Source: Cordilura impudica (lineage: Eukaryota > Arthropoda > Insecta > Diptera > Scathophagidae). Taken from it: a DNA stretch of 64,000 nt. The translations under genes and the position numbers were made by a program. Shown piece by piece: positions 10,824-21,381 of this stretch. The DNA lies in assembly GCA_963682025.1 (NCBI GenBank), contig OY821519.1, forward strand, positions 161,219,287-161,283,286, given 5' to 3'. Below the pieces are notes generated by a model, which saw nothing but the letters and a program-made list of their open reading frames with translations, was not told the DNA's origin and searched no databases. Each line of letters begins with the position of its first letter. Position 1 is the first letter of the stretch.

Positions 10824-12287
10824 ATGAACAATATTGAATTAAAAGAAAAAATTTTATCTAATAGGTATATATAAAATTACTGATAAAAGAGGGCGAAGCA
10901 AGATATGGGAATGTTTTGGCCATATTAAAGACGAAAATGATATTGAAGTAGCAGATTTTGTTGCATGCAAAATGTGTAAAAATGTGTACAAATAGGTACA
11001 ATAAAAATGCTCTTTCAAATTTAAATAAACACAAGTGTTATTCATTATTTAAAAATTTAAAAGAAAACAATTTGATTGACCAAACCATGAGGCTAAAAAG
11101 ACTTGTACCGATGTTTTGACATACGTGAAATTGGTTATGCGTGACATATGGACAGAAAATTTTTCAAAAATTTCCTACCTCGCCTTAACGGTGCATTTTA
11201 TTATGGACGGTGAGGTTAAAAACAAGCTGCTGGGAGTGAAGTCTATGGAAGGAATTTCGAATACAAGTAAGTTATCAGTAAAATAATACACACTTAGTAA
11301 AAATTTGTAAATTAAGCTAAACTTTAGTGATTTATGTAAATAATGCCCTATCCTATTTGTAAATGCAGTTCATTATATTTTTAATTATTTTTTTAATACA
11401 TAGGCATCAATATAAAAGAAAAACTAGAGACTTTACTCAGTGAGTTCAACAGTTCCTTGAATGATCCAAATGTTCTGGTTACAGATAGAGGAAGTAACAT
11501 CAAAGCAGCTTTAAGAGGACATGAAAATATCAACTGCATAAATCACCTCATTCACAATACAATAGAAAAATGTATTAAACCCTCATCACAAATTGAAGAA
11601 ATCGTAACAACATCATCAAAATTGGTAAAATTCTTAAAAAAATCTGGTTTAAATTGTGATTTAAACACATCGTTAAAAAGCTTTACACCCACAAGATGGA
11701 ATACTGTTTATTTTACCCTTTCATCAATAAAATCAAATTTTTCCGATATTCAAAAATTGCCAAATGAGAAAAAAAAATAACTGAGAAATATAACATTTTA
11801 GAAGAATATCATTTAGACCAGCTATAAGCAATTTTAAAGCCTTTCATGGATGCTTCAAAAGAGCTTGGAGGCAGCTCATATGTAACTATTCATTTAGTTC
11901 ATCCACAAACTAAAATTTAACAACAATATGCAATACCACCAATAATGATGAACCTAGTTTTATCTCAGAATTTAAAAGAAAATTAAGTGAGACTTTAACT
12001 TCCTTAGTGGACAGTAAGATCACAATTTATCATAAATTAGCCATATTTTTATTTCCGCCAGCTAATCAACTTATTTAATTTAGTTTAGAAGAACAAATTG
12101 ATGTACTAACGAAATGCAAATCTTTGTTACTTCCTTAGGCAAATGATGTTAACATTGATAATCCACCCGTTGAAACAAATTCATCTGGAATATATTCATT
12201 GTTTGAAAAATATGTTCAACCAATACCGGAAGCAAATTGTAACCAATCCCTAATTGAAAATGAAATAATTAAATATAAAACAAGTAA
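10824..12287 (+). pseudogene. hAT transposase, N-terminal and central part (broken)
   Basis: From the ATG at 10824 the frame M-N-N-I-E-L-K-E-K-I runs, with stops, into a BED zinc finger: W-E-C-F-G, then C-K-M-C, with N-K-H-K-C-Y near 11030. After an intron-like gap comes the hAT catalytic core: L-T-V-H-F-I-M-D-G (about 11190), then V-T-D-R-G-S-N-I-K-A-A-L and C-I-N-H-L-I-H-N-T (11457-11780, the longest open piece). Many stops follow between 11780 and 12287. The C-terminal dimerisation domain lies beyond the mini-me insertion. Position 10635-10823 is probably its 5' leader. It is clearly inactive. Confidence 0.8.
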
Positions 12288-13069
12288 GAAAATTATAGTC
12301 GGTCTAGACCGACTATACGATACCCTATACCATGCGTTTAGAAATCCTATCTCTTAGGCCCAACTAACTGGACATTGAAAATAAGCAAAAACCAAATTTG
12401 AGTGGGATTTTTATTAATTTTTTTGGCTGCAGATATGAAAAAGTTCATATCGGATGCTATATCTATAAAGGGACTAGGTCCAAAAATGTACCGATCCTGA
12501 TCATGGTTGGTAAAGTCTCTAGTATTTTGCTAAAATATGTACAAACAAAATTTGAGAAGAATCAGTGCAATATTTTTGTTTTTTAATAGATTTAAGTGAA
12601 GATCGGGAAGCAGCTCTATATGGGGTCAAAGGGATCATTTTTGGACTACTCATTAGTGGATGTAATGAACGCATACAAACCCTATTTGAGTAAGATCATA
12701 TGACAATTTGGATCTTATGGCAATTTATGTCGATTTCATATGGGTAATTTGTATGGGGGCTAGGTCTGAACATGGACCGATTCTCACCAATTTCAATAGC
12801 GTTCATCCCATGGCCGATAAAAGCTTATATACTAAATTTCATCAAAATATATTCATATTTGCGACCTGCAGTTTGATTACAAGCTTTACATGGACACACA
12901 GACGGACGGACGGACGGACGGACGGACGGACATTGTTAAATCAACTCAGAAAGTGATTCTGATTCGATCGGTATAATTAAAGATGGCTCTAGGTCAAATA
13001 TTTTTGGTTGTTACAAACAGCAGCACAAAGTCATTATACCCAAACCACATAGTGGTATAGGGTATAAAT
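12284..13069 (+). mobile_element. mini-me/DINE-1-type element inserted in the hAT gene
   Basis: Non-coding element with features of dipteran mini-me/DINE-1 (Helentron-related) repeats. A perfect 16-bp palindrome GTCGGTCTAGACCGAC lies at 12298-12313. Subterminal inverted repeats ATACCCTATACCA and its reverse complement lie near 12320 and 13054. A conserved core around 12950-13020 follows a GACG microsatellite (12900-12930, the GTCY repeat read on the other strand). A 3' hairpin ACCAC-ATA-GTGGT lies at about 13044-13056. hAT coding stops at about 12283 and resumes at about 13070. Open frames inside it are chance. Confidence 0.7.
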
Positions 13070-13072
13070 ACT

Positions 13073-13215
13073 AAAGTACATCTTCAAAATGATTTTAATA
13101 TTTTGAAATGGTGGAATGATAGAAAAAACGAATTTCCTTTATTATATAAATTAAGCTGCCGAATATTCGCCATACCTGCATCTAGCGCCCCTTCAAAAAG
13201 AATATTTATGTTATA
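13073..13215 (+). pseudogene. hAT C-terminal dimerisation domain, copy 1
   Basis: Encodes I-L-K-W-W-N-D-R-K-N-E-F-P-L-L, then I-F-A-I-P-A-S-S-A-P-S-K-R-I-F, the hallmark of the hAT family C-terminal dimerisation domain (Dimer_Tnp_hAT). It is the continuation of the transposase interrupted at 12283 and is the ancestral copy of the triplicated segment. The frame ends in a low-complexity extension, so the exact original stop is not visible. Confidence 0.85.
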
Positions 13216-14221
13216 TATTAATGTATGTATTTATTATTTTTGTTGTTTTTTTTGCCCTTCAATGATCGATTTTTTCATTTGTATGTCTAGTATAATTTCC
13301 ACAGACTGAATGATTTGTGCTACCTGAAATGAACTTTAAGTTTACTTAAATTAATAAAACGTATTGTTGTAAAACACTATTGATATTGCTTTTTATTTTT
13401 AGAAATACTTATTTGTCGGTAAAATTTTAATAAATCATATATTTGTTTGATGTCTGAATTTTCATGATACATTTTGGTCTCTTTTATGCGGTATGAGTGT
13501 CCCAGAAAAATAAGCTTAATAAAAATTGCATAAAACAAAAAACTAGAGATGCGTTACAAAACTTCCAAAAAGTGTACATGGTACATATATATATATATTT
13601 ATTCGCAGCATACAATAAGTACTTATAGTACAACCTTCATTATCTGATCATGGTTGGTAAAGTCTCTAGTATTTTGCAAAAATATGTACAAACAAAATTT
13701 GAGAAGAATCAGTGCAATATTTTTGTTTTTTAATAGATTTAAGTGAAGATCGGGAAGCAGCTCTATATGGGGTCAAAGGGATCATTTTTGGACTACTCAT
13801 TAGTGGATGTAATGAACGCATACAAACCCAATTTGAGTAAGATCATATGACAATTTGGATCTTATGGCAATTTATGTCGATTTCATATGGGTAATTTGTA
13901 TGGGGGCTAGGTCTGAACATGGACCGATTCTCACCAATTTCAATAGCGTTCATCCCATGGCCGATAAAAGCTTATATACTAAATTTCATCAAAATATATT
14001 CATATTTGCGACCTGCAGTTTGATTACAAGCTTTACATGGACACACACAGACGGACGGACGGACGGACGGACGGACGGACATTGTTAAATCAACTCAGAA
14101 AGTGATTCTGATTCGATCGGTATAATTAAAGATGGGTCTAGGTCAAATATTTTTGGTTGTTACAAACAGCAGCACAAAGTCATTATACCCAAACCACATA
14201 GTGGTATAGGGTATAAATACT

Positions 14222-14364
14222 AAAGTACATCTTCAAAATGATTTTAATATTTTGAAATGGTGGAATGATAGAAAAAACGAATTTCCTTTATTATATAAAT
14301 TAAGCTGCCGAATATTCGCCATACCTGCATCTAGCGCCCCTTCAAAAAGAATATTTATGTTATA
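14222..14364 (+). pseudogene. hAT C-terminal dimerisation domain, copy 2
   Basis: Second tandem copy of the domain, with the same protein sequence as copy 1 through the I-P-A-S-S-A-P-S box. It has no upstream catalytic domain and cannot encode a transposase. Confidence 0.85.
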
Positions 14365-15359
14365 TATTAATGTATGTATTTATTATTTTTGTTGTTTTTT
14401 TTTGCCCTTCAATGATCGATTTTTTCATTTGTATGTCTAGTATAATTTCCACAGACTGAATGATTTGTGCTACCTGAAATGAACTTTAAGTTTACTTAAA
14501 TTAATAAAACGTATTGTTGTAAAACACTATTGATATTGCTTTTTATTTTTAGAAATACTTATTTGTCGGTAAAATTTTAATAAATCATATATTTGTTTGA
14601 TGTCTGAATTTTCATGATACATTTTGGTCTCTTTTATGCGGTATGAGTGTCCCAGAAAAATAAGCTTAATAAAAATTGCATAAAACAAAAAACTAGAGAT
14701 GCGTTACAAAACTTCCAAAAAGTGTACATGGTACATATATATATATATTTATTCGCAGCATACAATAAGTACTTATAGTACAACCTTCATTATCTGATCA
14801 TGGTTGGTAAAGTCTCTAGTATTTTGCAAAAATATGTACAAACAAAATTTGAGAAGAATCAGTGCAATATTTTTGTTTTTTAATAGATTTAAGTGAAGAT
14901 CGGGAAGCAGCTCTATATGGGGTCAAAGGGATCATTTTTGGACTACTCATTAGTGGATGTAATGAACGCATACAAACCCAATTTGAGTAAGATCATATGA
15001 CAATTTGGATCTTATGGCAATTTATGTCGATTTCATATGGGTAATTTGTATGGGGGCTAGGTCTGAACATGGACCGATTCTCACCAATTTCAATAGCGTT
15101 CATCCCATGGCCGATAAAAGCTTATATACTAAATTTCATCAAAATATATTCATATTTGCGACCTGCAGTTTGATTACAAGCTTTACATGGACACACAGAC
15201 GGACGGACGGACGGACGGACATTGTTTAATCAACTCAGAAAGTGATTCTGATTCGATCGGTATAATTAAAGATGGGTCTAGGTCAAATATTTTTGGTTGT
15301 TACAAACAGCAGCACAAAGTCATTATACCCAAACCACAGTGGTATAGGGTATAAATACT

Positions 15360-15502
15360 AAAGTACATCTTCAAAATGATTTTAATATTTTGAAATGGTG
15401 GAATGATAGAAAAAACGAATTTCCTTTATTATATAAATTAAGCTGCCGAATATTCGCCATACCTGCATCTAGCGCCCCTTCAAAAAGAATATTTATGTTA
15501 TA
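15360..15502 (+). pseudogene. hAT C-terminal dimerisation domain, copy 3
   Basis: Third tandem copy, identical in translation to copy 2. It is followed by the only copy of the 3' flank that continues past the triplication into unique sequence (15935 onward). Confidence 0.85.
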
Positions 15503-16072
15503 TATTAATGTATGTATTTATTATTTTTGTTGTTTTTTTTTGCCCTTCAATGATCGATTTTTTCATTTGTATGTCTAGTATAATTTCCACAGACTGAATG
15601 ATTTGTGCTACCTGAAATGAACTTTAAGTTTACTTAAATTAATAAAACGTATTGTTGTAAAACACTATTGATATTGCTTTTTATTTTTAGAAATACTTAT
15701 TTGTCGGTAAAATTTTAATAAATCATATATTTGTTTGATGTCTGAATTTTCATGATACATTTTGGTCTCTTTTATGCGGTATGAGTGTCCCAGAAAAATA
15801 AGCTTAATAAAAATTGCATAAAACAAAAAACTAGAGATGCGTTACAAAACTTCCAAAAAGTGTACATGGTACATATATATATATATTTATTCGCAGCATA
15901 CAATAAGTACTTATAGTACAACCTTCATTATCTGTTATATTTGATCCTCTCTTTATTCATTCACACTCATTTTACTATACAGAATACCAATACCAACTTA
16001 TAACATAAACACTTAACTACCCATCAATACGCACTCACAGCAGTAGATGTATAGAAACTTGTGTGTTTAGAT

Positions 16073-16615
16073 CAGTGGTCGGCATTTCATAGCACAATTG
16101 TGCAGAGACCACTTCACACATATGCTCTTTCATTTAGTCGTCGTTGAGACAGCGATGTATGCACATGCGGCGGATGCATTTTTATTTTTTTCAGCAATAC
16201 TTCCCCAACAAACATTTCAAATTGATAAATAATTACGAAAAATAAATTTGGATAAATTCGCATTTCCCGAACTAAGAAAAAATTATTTAAAATTTTTATC
16301 GTTTTTTCCTTATATTTACCTCTGTGAACAAAATTTTTCAGACTTAAAATCCATTTCTTCCAAGCAACGCTATAAGTTAAGTTCGTCAAATTTAGAACAC
16401 ATTTTATTAATAAGAAATTGTCATAACAGTATAAATACAGAGAATTTGTATGTGTAAATAAATCAGCTTGGTAGTATTAAAAGTTCCGTTTGTATATCAA
16501 TCTCGTTGTTAATTTCTTTTCTACATTGGTAATGGTAACTTAAAACGCTCGATTTCGTGTTTGCTGGGTAGTTCGCTCACACACACAACCTCATTTTACG
16601 CTTTGCCGACCTATG
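16073..16615. mobile_element. Small hAT element with perfect 8-bp TSD
   Basis: A 543-bp element. Its ends are inverted (CAGTGGTCGGCATTT at the left; reverse complement CATAGGTCGGCAAAG at the right). It is flanked by an exact 8-bp direct repeat GTTTAGAT (16065-16072 and 16616-16623), the target duplication size of hAT transposons. It contains only the C-terminal relic of a transposase, so it is an internally deleted, non-autonomous copy, distinct from the hAT at 10824-15934. Confidence 0.88.
16236..16457 (+). pseudogene. hAT transposase C-terminal relic (ZBED/SCAND3-like)
   Basis: The frame from about 16236 reads F-P-E-L-R-K-N-Y-L-K-F-L-S, then Y-L-C-E-Q-N-F-S-D-L-K-S-I, S-K-Q-R-Y-K-L and N-L-E-H-I-L-L-I. 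This is the dimerisation region of the hAT lineage that gave rise to the ZBED5/SCAND3/GTF2IRD2 proteins, in which the motif is F-P-x-L...T-Y-x-C-E...F-S. It ends in TAA at 16455-16457. Upstream catalytic parts are missing. Confidence 0.65.
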
Positions 16616-16759
16616 GTTTAGATATAACTGTGCACGTGTTTAATATGTATTGTTTTTCTTTTTTTTTTCTATTTTTGTGTTTTTCAGTATTATATAAAAT
16701 AAAATTTTCAATACTGTTTTTGTTTATTTAACTAAACTTATTGATATAAATGTTAATGC

Positions 16760-17030
16760 ATTTTGTATTTTATTTTTAATTCTTAATTTTTAATTTTTGA
16801 TTTTTAATTTTTATTTTTAATTTCTAATCTTTAATTTTGCTTTTAAATTTTTGATTTTTAATTGTTTAATTTTTAATTTTAAATTTTTAATTTTTATTTT
16901 TTAATTTTTAATTTTTAATTTTTAATTTTTAATTTTTAATTTTTAATTTTTAATTTTTAATTTTTAATTTTTTAATTTTTAATTGTTAATTTTTTATTTT
17001 TTTATTTTTTATTTTAATTTTTATTAATTT
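16760..17030. repeat. AATTTTT heptamer low-complexity array
   Basis: About 270 bp, mostly of AATTTTT repeats (period 7), with degenerate units at both edges. It is compositionally similar to, but one T longer than, the hexamer array at 52620-64000. Confidence 0.85.
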
Positions 17031-17170
17031 AGCGAATTAATTTTTCTGAGACTCTTATTATCAGTTTTGTTATTATTTTCATTAAAAAACAATGTCAAAT
17101 TATTATATTTGTCCTTAATGTACCCCTGTGTTGTTACACAGGCTAACAAACAAATAAATAAATAAATACA

Positions 17171-17208
17171 TGTTATGTTACGGTTACGTGTGGCGAACTA
17201 GGCCTTTA
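17171..17208. mobile_element. Solitary Harbinger terminus
   Basis: Carries GGTTACGTGTGGCGAACTAG then GCCTTTA, nearly the same as the right end of the Harbinger element at 10605-10634 (one base differs in the GGCTAACTAG block). No matching left end is visible nearby, so this is a truncated copy or the edge of a related MITE. The flanks 16624-16759 and 17209-17529 contain no gene I can support. 17268-17345 belongs to a dispersed repeat shared with 42261-42342. Confidence 0.6.
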
Positions 17209-17267
17209 TTTTATCATTTATGCACTAAAGAGCCAAATGAAGTGCAACTCTGTTTGTTAATACCATA

Positions 17268-17345
17268 AAATTGTATTTACCCTAAAACAACATATTACAG
17301 AATTTTAAATAAATGAAATGCATATTGAGAAAACAATTTTGAGTT
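17268..17345. repeat. Dispersed repeat, empty-site copy
   Basis: About 80% similar by eye to 42261-42342, the left flank of the BEL retrotransposon. It runs on across the position where BEL inserted (GAGAAAACAATTTTGAGTTG), so it is a paralogous empty site. Confidence 0.65.
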
Positions 17346-17529
17346 GTTAGTCGCTGCCAGGCAATTGCCAAGTGAAGGTCGTTTTACTCTCGCGGTCGTT
17401 TTAATAAAATTTTATCGATAACTCATAAAAACAAAAACACGAGAACTAATCTCTTTTTAATTTTTGTATAACTTAGATTTCTTTTTTGTGAAGCAACAAA
17501 TTAATTAAGAAAACTTAAGACAATTTACT

Positions 17530-18376
17530 ATGAATGGGGTTCAACCCCCGAACTACACCAAATCCAAAAGTAAACGTTTCCGAGACGAATATTTGGCACC
17601 ACTCCCGTGTTTAGTACAATCGGAAAAACATATACCACGCTTTTTAGTAGCATCTGCTGTTCAAAACAAGATATCAACTAAAACTTCTAAAACCACCATC
17701 TATCTAGCTTCTTATAATGTCTTCCAAATTGAAAAAGAACTCAAACATGATTAAAACACCAAATCTTAAATTTTTAAATGCTAAACACATTGATATCGTT
17801 CCGTTAAATATTACATTGCACAAAACCCTAAATTCGACCCAAGGCAGAATACAGACAAAAATAAAACCATAGATACAGGTGCCGCTATTCTTACTTTCAA
17901 TTTAATCCGTCGCCTTGAAACATCAAAGTTTGGATGGGAACGTGTTCGTATTGATGAATATGTATCTAACCCAATGAGATGTATCAACTACCGCCCACAC
18001 AAAAAACAATGTGGATTCTTACCACCCCACGAGGTTTGCATAAGGAAACCCATGCGTCTTACGATACCAAATGCCCTAGTTTTTTAAAACACAAATCCGT
18101 AAACAAAATTAAAGCTGATCGTAGATGCACAACACGAAATGCATGGAAGATATTCAATGAAAATCCATCCCTACACACCATTAAACCATTCAAAAAAAAA
18201 AAACTAGCATTTGCCGAAGTTTTGTGCAAAAACGTGGACAAACCGAAACAAAACCTCAAACTCACCCTCAACAAATATCGATAGTATAAACGTCAACAAA
18301 AAAAAAAAAAAAAACAATTTATCGAATATGCCAACAATAAAGCCAAGAATAATGAAAACTTTCACTCAAATACATA
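17530..18376 (+). pseudogene. LINE ORF1 (gag-like), 5' part, broken
   Basis: Pieces in changing frames resemble Jockey-type ORF1 proteins, which coat element RNA. They give P-R-F-L-V-A-S-A-V (about 17635), then in another frame K-H-I-D-I-V-P-L-N-I-T-L-H-K-T-L-N-S and A-I-L-T-F-N-L, G-W-E-R-V-R-I-D and S-N-P-M-R-C-I-N, where the first zinc-knuckle cysteine should follow. The knuckle cysteines are mostly lost. Frameshifts lie near 17752, 17865 and 18000. Rosa copy 2 interrupts it at 18379. Confidence 0.65.
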
Positions 18377-18378
18377 TA

Positions 18379-19686
18379 ACGGGTGATTTTTTAAGAGCTT
18401 GATAACTTTTTAAAAAAAAAAAAAACGCATAAAATTTGCAAAATCTCATCGGTTCTTTATTTGAAACGTTAGATTGGTCCATGACATTTACTTTTTGAAG
18501 ATAATTTCATTTAAATGTTGACCGCGGCTGCGTCTTAGGTGGTCCATTCGGAAAGTCCAATTTTGGGCAACTTTTTCGAGCATTTCGGCCGGAATAGCCC
18601 GAATTTCTTCGGAAATGTTGTCTTCCAAAGCTGGAATAGTTGCTGGCTTATTTCTGTAGACTTTAGACTTGACGTAGCCCCACAAAAAATAGTCTAAAGG
18701 CGTCAAATCGCATGATCTTGGTGGCCAACTTACCGGTCCATTTCTTGAGATGAATTGTTCTCCGAAGTTTTCCCTCAAAATGGCCATAGAATCGCGAGCT
18801 GTGTGGCATGTAGCGCCATCTTGTTGAAACCACATGTCAACCAAGTTCAGTTCTTCCATTTTTGGCAACAAAAAGTTTGTTAGCATCGAACGATAGCGAT
18901 CGCCATTCACCGTAACGTTGCGTCCAACAGCATCTTTGAAAAAATACGGTCCAATGATTCCACCAGCGTACAAACCACACCAAACAGTGCATTTTTCGGG
19001 ATGCATGGGCAGTTCTTGAACGGCTTCTGGTTGCTCTTCACTCCAAATACGGCAATTTTGCTTATTTACGAAGCCATTCAACCAGAAATGAGCCTCATCG
19101 CTGAACAAAATTTGTCGATAAAAAAGCGGATTTTCTGCCAACTTTTCTAGGGCCCATTCACTGAAAATTAGACGTTGTGGCAGATCGTTCGGCTTCAGTT
19201 CTTGCACGAGCTGTATTTTATACGGTTTTACACCAAGATCTTTGCGTAAAATCTTCCATGTGGTCGAATAACACAAACCCAATTGCTGCGAACGGCGACG
19301 AATCGACATTTCACGGTCTTCAGTAACACTCTCAGAAACAGACGCAATATTCTCTTCTGTACGCACTGTACGCATTCGTGTGGTTGGTTTAATGTCCAAT
19401 AAAGTAAACTGAGTGCGAAACTTGGTCACAATCGCATTAATTGTTTGCTCACTTGGTCGATTATGTAGACCATAAATCGGACGTAAAGCGCGAAACACAT
19501 TTCGAACCGAACACTGATTTTGGTAATAAAATTCAATGATTTGCAAGCGTTGCTCGTTAGTAAGTCTATTCATGATGAAATGTCAAAGCATACTGAGCAT
19601 CTTTCTCTTTGACACCATGTCTGAAATCCCACGTGATCTGTCAAATACTAATGCATGAAAATCCTAACCTCAAAAAAATCACCCGT
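18379..19686 (-). mobile_element. rosa-type mariner, copy 2, complete
   Basis: A 1308-bp element in reverse orientation with TIRs ACGGGTGATTTTTT, TA duplications (18377-18378 and 19687-19688) and one open transposase gene. It differs from copy 1 only in the length of the T/A run near the transposon 3' end, as far as I can compare. It is inserted in a LINE ORF1. Confidence 0.95.
18488..19573 (-). CDS. Mariner transposase, rosa/DD41D family (copy 2)
   Basis: 361 residues, identical to the product of copy 1 at 973-2058, with the same F-S-D-E-A-H-F, Q-Q-D-G-A-T and D-L-T-P-L-D-Y catalytic blocks and no frame defect. Two identical intact coding copies 17 kb apart on opposite strands point to recent transposition from a common source. 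Alternatively one copy arose from the other. Confidence 0.95.
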   Translation of the reverse strand: MNRLTNEQRLQIIEFYYQNQCSVRNVFRALRPIYGLHNRPSEQTINAIVTKFRTQFTLLDIKPTTRMRTVRTEENIASVSESVTEDREMSIRRRSQQLGLCYSTTWKILRKDLGVKPYKIQLVQELKPNDLPQRLIFSEWALEKLAENPLFYRQILFSDEAHFWLNGFVNKQNCRIWSEEQPEAVQELPMHPEKCTVWCGLYAGGIIGPYFFKDAVGRNVTVNGDRYRSMLTNFLLPKMEELNLVDMWFQQDGATCHTARDSMAILRENFGEQFISRNGPVSWPPRSCDLTPLDYFLWGYVKSKVYRNKPATIPALEDNISEEIRAIPAEMLEKVAQNWTFRMDHLRRSRGQHLNEIIFKK

Positions 19687-19688
19687 TA

Positions 19689-20000
19689 ATACCAATACTA
19701 AACACGAAGCAACAACAACCACACAAAAAACAAAATCAAATTTATCAACACATATAACAACCAACTCATCAACAACAAAAACCCAAACTACAAACTCATC
19801 ACAACAAAACAAGAATAATCAGCAAAGAATAATAACATCCCTGGAAGACTTCTATGAAGAAGACGAAGAAATGCCATGTACAAGCCACACTTACCACCAA
19901 AAAAAAAAACACATTATTACATAAATTAGATAATACTGAACCATCTTCCGTAATGGAAGATGACAGAACGTATTTTTTTATTCTATATTTTATTGATTTA
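19689..20000 (+). pseudogene. LINE ORF1, 3' part after rosa copy 2
   Basis: Continues the ORF1 relic: a Thr/Asn/Gln-rich low-complexity region (about 19689-19820), then S-L-E-D-F-Y-E-E-D-E-E-M-P. This low-complexity linker plus acidic patch fits the C-terminal half of a Jockey-like ORF1. The frame is lost at about 19924. 20001-20231 shows no gene; AT-rich. Confidence 0.5.
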
Positions 20001-20231
20001 TTATCCATATCCTAGTTAGAACACAAAAACAACATTAGCAAGATTTAAAACTTGAGCGAAATTTAAATATACTCGTAAATACGAGCATTATGGTCTTTGT
20101 CACCCTGCGCCTTTATTTTTAATATTTTATAAATTTACTTTGTAAAATATTATTTCAAACTAGCTGTTTTTACCCGGTCTTGCCCGGGATCCAAAGGCCT
20201 TTGATTTGAAAAATGGTTCACTATGCTTACC

Positions 20232-21381
20232 AGGCGCTGAGTACTTAGTCCGCAATGAACAAATTCCCCAAAAAAATGAACTTTATCCCCAAAAATTTGT
20301 CTGAGATTGGGGAATTTGTTCATGATGAAGAAATTCCCCAATGTTTACGTTTTTTGGGGAGTAAATTCATTTTTTATTTAAATTTAAAATTTTATGATTT
20401 TTTAATTTAGAAGTTTTTTATAAGACGCTACATAAAAATGCTCAAAAATAAGCTGCGAAACCGCTTTAACTTTTTTTTTGAAGTTTATTTATTTTGTAAA
20501 CCTCAAATATAACGGAATCGTTTGCAAATTAAAGGAATCAGAACTTTTAAAAATTGAATTACTTCATTCATTAAGTGATCATTGTTGGAAATATATACAT
20601 ATTTCATTTATCTTCCTCAATTTTACTTGGTAAATTTTACTTTAAACAATATAAAAAATTAAAACTCAATAGCCTTAGAAAAAATTTTTCAAAATATTAA
20701 AACTTTTATTTTCAAAACTTCAATTGGAAAAAATTCTTATTCCAATTGCATAATAAATAAAAAATACTTTCTTTTCCAACAGTCATCATTGAGCAGAGAC
20801 GTCAAATTTAGAATTTTCAAAAATGGAAAATAAATGCGACGTTTGAAATTGTGCCACAAGGTTGCCTTAAGCAACTGCTTATAGTATATGAATATTATTT
20901 ATTGCACATACATACGTGGATAAAATTTATCATAAGACTTTTCACTGACTTTTCACCACTGCTGCCGCGCAGTTGTTGTAACTTATTTTAATGGCGAAAT
21001 TATATTTTTCAGATCATTCCGATATTTTAGCTAAGATGTGTTCCGTGAGCGCGTCGCGTCCGCGTCCGCCACACTTTTGGCAGCCACACCTGTGCTGCCG
21101 CGCAGTTGTCAGCTTATTTTAATTGCCAAATTATATTTTTCAGATCATTCCAATATTTCAGCTAAGTTACTATTGAACAGAATGCAGATTTTAAATACGT
21201 TTATTGCAGGACAGATATTGAGAGCAGTATGGGAACTTTTTCATTTCGTTTGGGGACCTTTTTTTTTTTAAAAAATTTTGGGGAATTTGTTCATCGTGAA
21301 GTTATTCCCCAATTTTTCGGGGAATAAGTTCGTTTTTTTTTTTTGGGAATTTGTTCATTGAGGGCTAAGTACTCAACGGCT
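20232..21381. mobile_element. Non-coding TIR element with GGGGAATTTGTTCA subrepeats
   Basis: A 1150-bp element with ~40-bp inverted ends (left AGGCGCTGAGTACTTAG, right its near reverse complement ending at 21381) and a 7-bp direct flank GCTTACC (20225-20231 and 21382-21388). The motif GGGGAATTTGTTCA recurs near both ends in both orientations. Inside, a ~75-bp block starting GCTGCCGCGCAG is duplicated (20961 and 21094). No transposase. The TSD length would suit a hAT-like or other cut-and-paste family; unresolved. Confidence 0.65.

Larger units (their letters stand above)
12497..15934. repeat. Tandem triplication, ~1.15-kb unit
   Basis: Three head-to-tail copies: 12497-13643, 13644-14793 and 14794-15934 (1147, 1150 and 1141 bp). 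Each holds the 3' two-thirds of the mini-me element, the hAT dimerisation domain and ~430 bp of 3' sequence ending ...CTTCATTATCTG. Copies differ in the number of GACG and TA repeats, a 2-3-bp change in the hairpin (accacatagtggt versus accacagtggt in copy 3) and a few substitutions. Junctions share CTG, compatible with a duplication through 3-bp microhomology. Confidence 0.9.

Noticed and set aside
12708..12956. Open frame repeated three times (also at 13855 and 15005) encoding the same peptide
   Set aside because: It lies wholly in the mini-me element and runs into the GACG microsatellite; the repetition comes from the tandem triplication, not from gene conservation.
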